A stretch of DNA of 8,714 bases from Bacillota bacterium (GTDB lineage: Bacteria > Bacillota > Clostridia > Oscillospirales > Ruminococcaceae). Shown here in pieces: positions 6,862 to 8,714 of the stretch. The stretch is from contig JAEXNS010000045.1 of the NCBI GenBank assembly GCA_023439605.1, forward strand, positions 1-8,714. Reading direction: 5' to 3'. The notes under the pieces are model-generated. The model searched no databases and was not told where the DNA came from. It saw only the letters and a program-made list of their open reading frames with translations. The position numbers and the translations under genes are program-made. Numbering within the stretch: the first letter of the stretch is position 1; every line of letters starts with the position of its first letter.

Positions 6862-7524
6862 TCAACTTTCCATTTCTTTTGGTTTAACACTTGAAATTAA
6901 ATTACAAAATTGTATTGATTCTTCTTTTAATATTTTTTCTTTATTTATTGGATTTTCAAATAAAAGATTTAAACAACTAAATAATGCACTTAAATGTTCT
7001 GTGCTCTTGTTGTTAACAATTTTATTAACATAATCAATAGTTTTTTCTTTTAAATTTTTTTCACTATTATTTAAAATTATCGAATGTGAAAATGAAAAAA
7101 ATTCCTGATTTTTGTTTTTTAAAAAATCAAGGTATTTTTCATAAACTTTAGGACCGTATAAAAAAGAATAACGTTTTTCAAAATTATATACAAAAGTTGA
7201 AGTATTAATATTTTTATGAAAAATCAGAGTAGATTCACTTAAAATTAAATCGAACATAAATATTAATTCAAGATTTTCAAGGCTATAGTTTGAAGATGAA
7301 ATTAACTTTATGCTATTAATTGAAGATAAGAATTCATAAAAATCCTGCATTTTATTTTTGCTATTTATATTACATTTAAAGTTATCACTTAGTATAATTG
7401 CGAATAAATAGATTTCATTAGATTGCAAAAACATATCTTTATTATCTAGAATATCATCTATAGATAATAAGTTATTTACTATAATTGATTTGCCAATTAT
7501 TTCCATATTCATTTTATTCACCAT
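6862..7524 (-). CDS. Degenerate crotonase-like protein, probable pseudoenzyme
   Basis: A 220-residue protein (from ATG 7524) that I do not recognise by any standard catalytic motif. By eye it follows the crotonase plan. Residues 76-102 run SSNYSL-EN-LELIF-MFDLILSES, parallel to the family's second oxyanion-hole helix and the CDxxIASE strand; residues 121-165 parallel the C-terminal segment of its two neighbours. The glycine-rich oxyanion loop is replaced by Glu-Asn, and neither an HFSxGAD-type strand nor a GLPE acid is present, so normal crotonase catalysis seems lost. It may be a structural partner of the flanking crotonases or have a new activity. The start is uncertain: ATG 7524 overlaps the thioesterase by 11 nt and has no SD, whereas ATG 7512 has GGTGA 5 nt upstream and is probably better. 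Composition is strongly AT-biased, rich in Asn, Lys, Ile and Ser. Confidence 0.7.
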   Translation of the reverse strand: MVNKMNMEIIGKSIIVNNLLSIDDILDNKDMFLQSNEIYLFAIILSDNFKCNINSKNKMQDFYEFLSSINSIKLISSSNYSLENLELIFMFDLILSESTLIFHKNINTSTFVYNFEKRYSFLYGPKVYEKYLDFLKNKNQEFFSFSHSIILNNSEKNLKEKTIDYVNKIVNNKSTEHLSALFSCLNLLFENPINKEKILKEESIQFCNLISSVKPKEMES

Positions 7525-7909
7525 CTATTAATTTTTTTATGGGTATAGGAATATCATGGATAATCTTGTCTGGTGTTATAAAAATTGCTTTAGAAGATAT
7601 TTTTGTAAGCTTTGTATTTGTACCTTCTAAATAAAAAATATGATCTATAAGGATTAAGTTTCCTTTTGTACTCCATTTAGTTTTTATTATTACATTATCA
7701 AAATTCTTTATTTCATTCATAAAACGAATGTTTATTTCTAACAACACCATAAACAATTTCTCAGAATTTATGAATTCAAGAATGTTTTCTTGCTTGAAAA
7801 AATCCCATCTTGCAGATTCAGCATATTTAAGGTAAACTGCATTGTTAACATGATTAAATGAATCTAGCTCATGCCCTTGTGCAGTTAATTTATAAACACT
7901 AGTATTTAT
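7514..7909 (-). CDS. Hotdog-fold (4HBT/YbgC-like) acyl thioesterase with apparent ATA start
   Basis: A 131-residue hotdog thioesterase that would hydrolyse acyl-CoA or acyl-ACP. Read backward from TAA 7516-7514, the frame stays open past any ATG, GTG or TTG that would give a complete protein: the only such codon is TTG at 7756, which would delete the catalytic half. Upstream lies the family signature ELDSFNHVNNAVYLKYAES (residues 14-32) with Asp16 at the catalytic position and the HVNN block, followed by ARWDFF (33-38). Full family length is reached with the codon ATA at 7909-7907. A strong SD, GAGGTGAT (7920-7913), ends 3 nt before it, placing GAGG 7 nt upstream. The residues after ATA (NTSVYKLT) fit the first beta strand. 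ATA initiation, or an ATG-to-ATA change, is the simplest reading. The SD shares a base with the stop of the upstream crotonase. Confidence 0.8.
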   Translation of the reverse strand: MNTSVYKLTAQGHELDSFNHVNNAVYLKYAESARWDFFKQENILEFINSEKLFMVLLEINIRFMNEIKNFDNVIIKTKWSTKGNLILIDHIFYLEGTNTKLTKISSKAIFITPDKIIHDIPIPIKKLIDGE

Positions 7910-7912
7910 AGT

Positions 7913-7920
7913 ATCACCTC
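7913..7920 (-). promoter_or_regulatory. Strong ribosome binding site placing the thioesterase start at ATA
   Basis: GAGGTGAT on the minus strand is nearly a full complement of the 16S rRNA 3' end and is identical to the site in front of the ketosynthase (4933-4926), which serves a normal ATG. Here the codon at the expected distance is ATA (7909-7907), and no ATG, GTG or TTG in the thioesterase frame lies near it. A GTG at 7899-7897 is out of frame and meets a stop after four codons. Confidence 0.8.
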
Positions 7921-8630
7921 TATTTTGATAGATCTTTTACAAATTCTAAAAAAGAATCATCATGTATTTCTTGGTGGTTTATAGTTGAATTTATAGTTGA
8001 AATGATTACATTTACTTGCTTTAAGCTTTTTTGAGCAATAATTTCATTTATGAATATTATCGCTTCATCTAAACATGGATCAGCGATTTTATCCACTAAT
8101 CCGATTTTAAATGAATCTGTTGATGAGATTATATTTCCTGTTACAGATAATTGGATTGCTTGTTGTTTTGTCATTAATTTAGCCAATCTTTTTACTCCAT
8201 CCATACCAGGAATAATATTTAAGTTAGACTCTGGTAAGCCTAAAAATGCTTTTTCGGATGCAATTCTAAATTGGCAACTCAACGCTATTTCAAGTCCAGC
8301 ACCAAAACAGCCTCCATTTACTGCGGCTACAGTTATTATAGGTAAATTTTCTATATAATCAAGTAAAGCTTTACCTAGAGTTAACTTATCCTTTAAATAA
8401 GACAAATTGTTGGAAGAGTAAGAGATTAAATTAAAATCTGCACCATGAGAAAAATGTTTACCTCTACCAGTTATAATTATAGCTTTTAACCTATTTGTTT
8501 TAATAAAGTTATCTAAAACGTTTAATTCAACAAATTCAGGTATAGTTATATGATTTTTTTTTGAGTTGCAGATTGTAATTATTCCTATTTCTTCGTGTAT
8601 TGTTAGTTCAGATAAATTTGAGGTTATCAT
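7920..8630 (-). CDS. Crotonase-family enoyl-CoA hydratase-like protein (first intact copy)
   Basis: A 236-residue crotonase. Seen: HFSHGAD (59-65, first oxyanion-hole strand), AVNGGCFGAG (103-112, glycine-rich second oxyanion hole), LEIAL with Glu114, the FRIASEKAFLGLPE run (121-134) with Glu134, and NIIPG (138-142). Both acids expected of a hydratase/dehydratase are present. In this setting the likely job is dehydration of a 3-hydroxyacyl thioester or hydration of an enoyl thioester, on ACP or CoA (inference). It resembles the protein at 6165-6857, suggesting duplication and divergence inside the operon. Its ATG follows the preceding gene's stop by 4 nt. The nearest AGGAG (8650-8646) is 15 nt away, too far for an ideal SD, so translation may depend on coupling with the upstream gene. 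Confidence 0.9.
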   Translation of the reverse strand: MITSNLSELTIHEEIGIITICNSKKNHITIPEFVELNVLDNFIKTNRLKAIIITGRGKHFSHGADFNLISYSSNNLSYLKDKLTLGKALLDYIENLPIITVAAVNGGCFGAGLEIALSCQFRIASEKAFLGLPESNLNIIPGMDGVKRLAKLMTKQQAIQLSVTGNIISSTDSFKIGLVDKIADPCLDEAIIFINEIIAQKSLKQVNVIISTINSTINHQEIHDDSFLEFVKDLSK

Positions 8631-8634
8631 GATA

Positions 8635-8714
8635 TTAAGCAGATGCTCCTATGTTTACAATTTCATCGCCGTATTGATATATTAAATAAAAGACTTCAAC
8701 AAGCTGTCCTATTG
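8635..8714 (-). CDS. C-terminal end of an unidentified upstream gene, cut by window edge
   Basis: Twenty-five codons end at TAA 8637-8635. The last residues read YQYGDEIVNIGASA. The stop is 4 nt before the crotonase ATG and an AGGAG lies within the last codons, the same tight packing as the rest of the operon, so this is very likely a real co-transcribed gene. The tail is too short to assign. A condensing-enzyme-like C terminus (GDxVxxxGxSA) is possible but not supported enough to name. Confidence 0.5.
   Translation of the reverse strand, partial: IGQLVEVFYLIYQYGDEIVNIGASA

Noticed and set aside
6858..6890. GTG 6890 as the start of the second crotonase
   Set aside because: It has no ribosome binding site and would overlap the preceding gene. 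ATG 6857 has GGAAAG at good spacing and gives a normal crotonase N terminus.
7514..7756. An 80-codon gene starting at TTG 7756
   Set aside because: This start would remove the hotdog catalytic half (ELDSFNHVNN), which is in the same open frame upstream. It is a truncated reading of the longer thioesterase.
7981..8000. Short direct repeat TATAGTTGA within the first crotonase gene
   Set aside because: Two copies of a low-complexity AT-rich motif inside coding sequence; no sign of a functional repeat.
3694..8630. An HMG-CoA-synthase-type beta-branching cassette (ACP, KS decarboxylase, HMGS, ECH1, ECH2)
   Set aside because: The crotonase pair and ACP recall it, but the KS keeps its active-site Cys156 and no HMG synthase is visible. 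An HMGS upstream of 8714 is not excluded.

Overview
The window is AT-rich throughout, and every supportable gene lies on the minus strand, packed nose to tail with gaps of 1-27 nt, short overlaps, and clear Shine-Dalgarno (SD) sequences of the AGGAG / GAGGTGAT kind. Base composition, codon choice and SD strength suggest a low-GC Firmicute, probably Clostridium-like. This is an inference; no taxonomic marker gene is present. No rRNA, tRNA, mobile element, CRISPR array or convincing terminator was found, and no stretch over 300 bases lacks a gene.

In transcription order (high to low coordinates) the genes are: the last 25 codons of an unidentified gene (8714-8635); an enoyl-CoA hydratase-like crotonase (8630-7920); a small hotdog thioesterase that appears to start at an ATA codon (7909-7514); a strongly degenerate crotonase-like protein (7524-6862); a second intact crotonase (6857-6165); a 101-nt gap with at most a weak promoter candidate; a 3-hydroxyacyl-CoA dehydrogenase family protein (6063-4927); a FabF/KAS II-type ketosynthase (4920-3694); a MIF-superfamily tautomerase (3691-3341); an FrsA/Ayg1-like alpha/beta hydrolase whose nucleophile position is Cys (3324-2191); an AMP-forming acyl-CoA/acyl-ACP ligase (2180-627); a stand-alone acyl carrier protein (599-354); and the N-terminal half of a type II (GrsT-like) thioesterase that runs off the window at position 1.

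The set reads as part of a biosynthetic operon for a fatty-acid- or polyketide-like metabolite. A working model (inference): the ligase activates a carboxylic acid and loads it on the small ACP, the ketosynthase extends it, the dehydrogenase-family protein and the crotonases carry out beta-carbon reduction and dehydration or related chemistry, and the tautomerase and Cys hydrolase tailor or cleave the intermediate. The two thioesterases release or edit chains. Beta-carbon processing appears to rely on beta-oxidation-type folds (HAD, crotonase) instead of FabG/FabZ. No acyltransferase, FabG-type ketoreductase, chain-length factor, enoyl reductase or HMG-CoA-synthase-like gene can be recognised inside the window, and the cluster continues beyond both edges, so the product cannot be named.

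The most distinctive points are the apparent AUA-initiated thioesterase, the tautomerase beside the ketosynthase, the Cys-for-Ser nucleophile in the hydrolase, and the pseudoenzyme-like crotonase between catalytically intact relatives.
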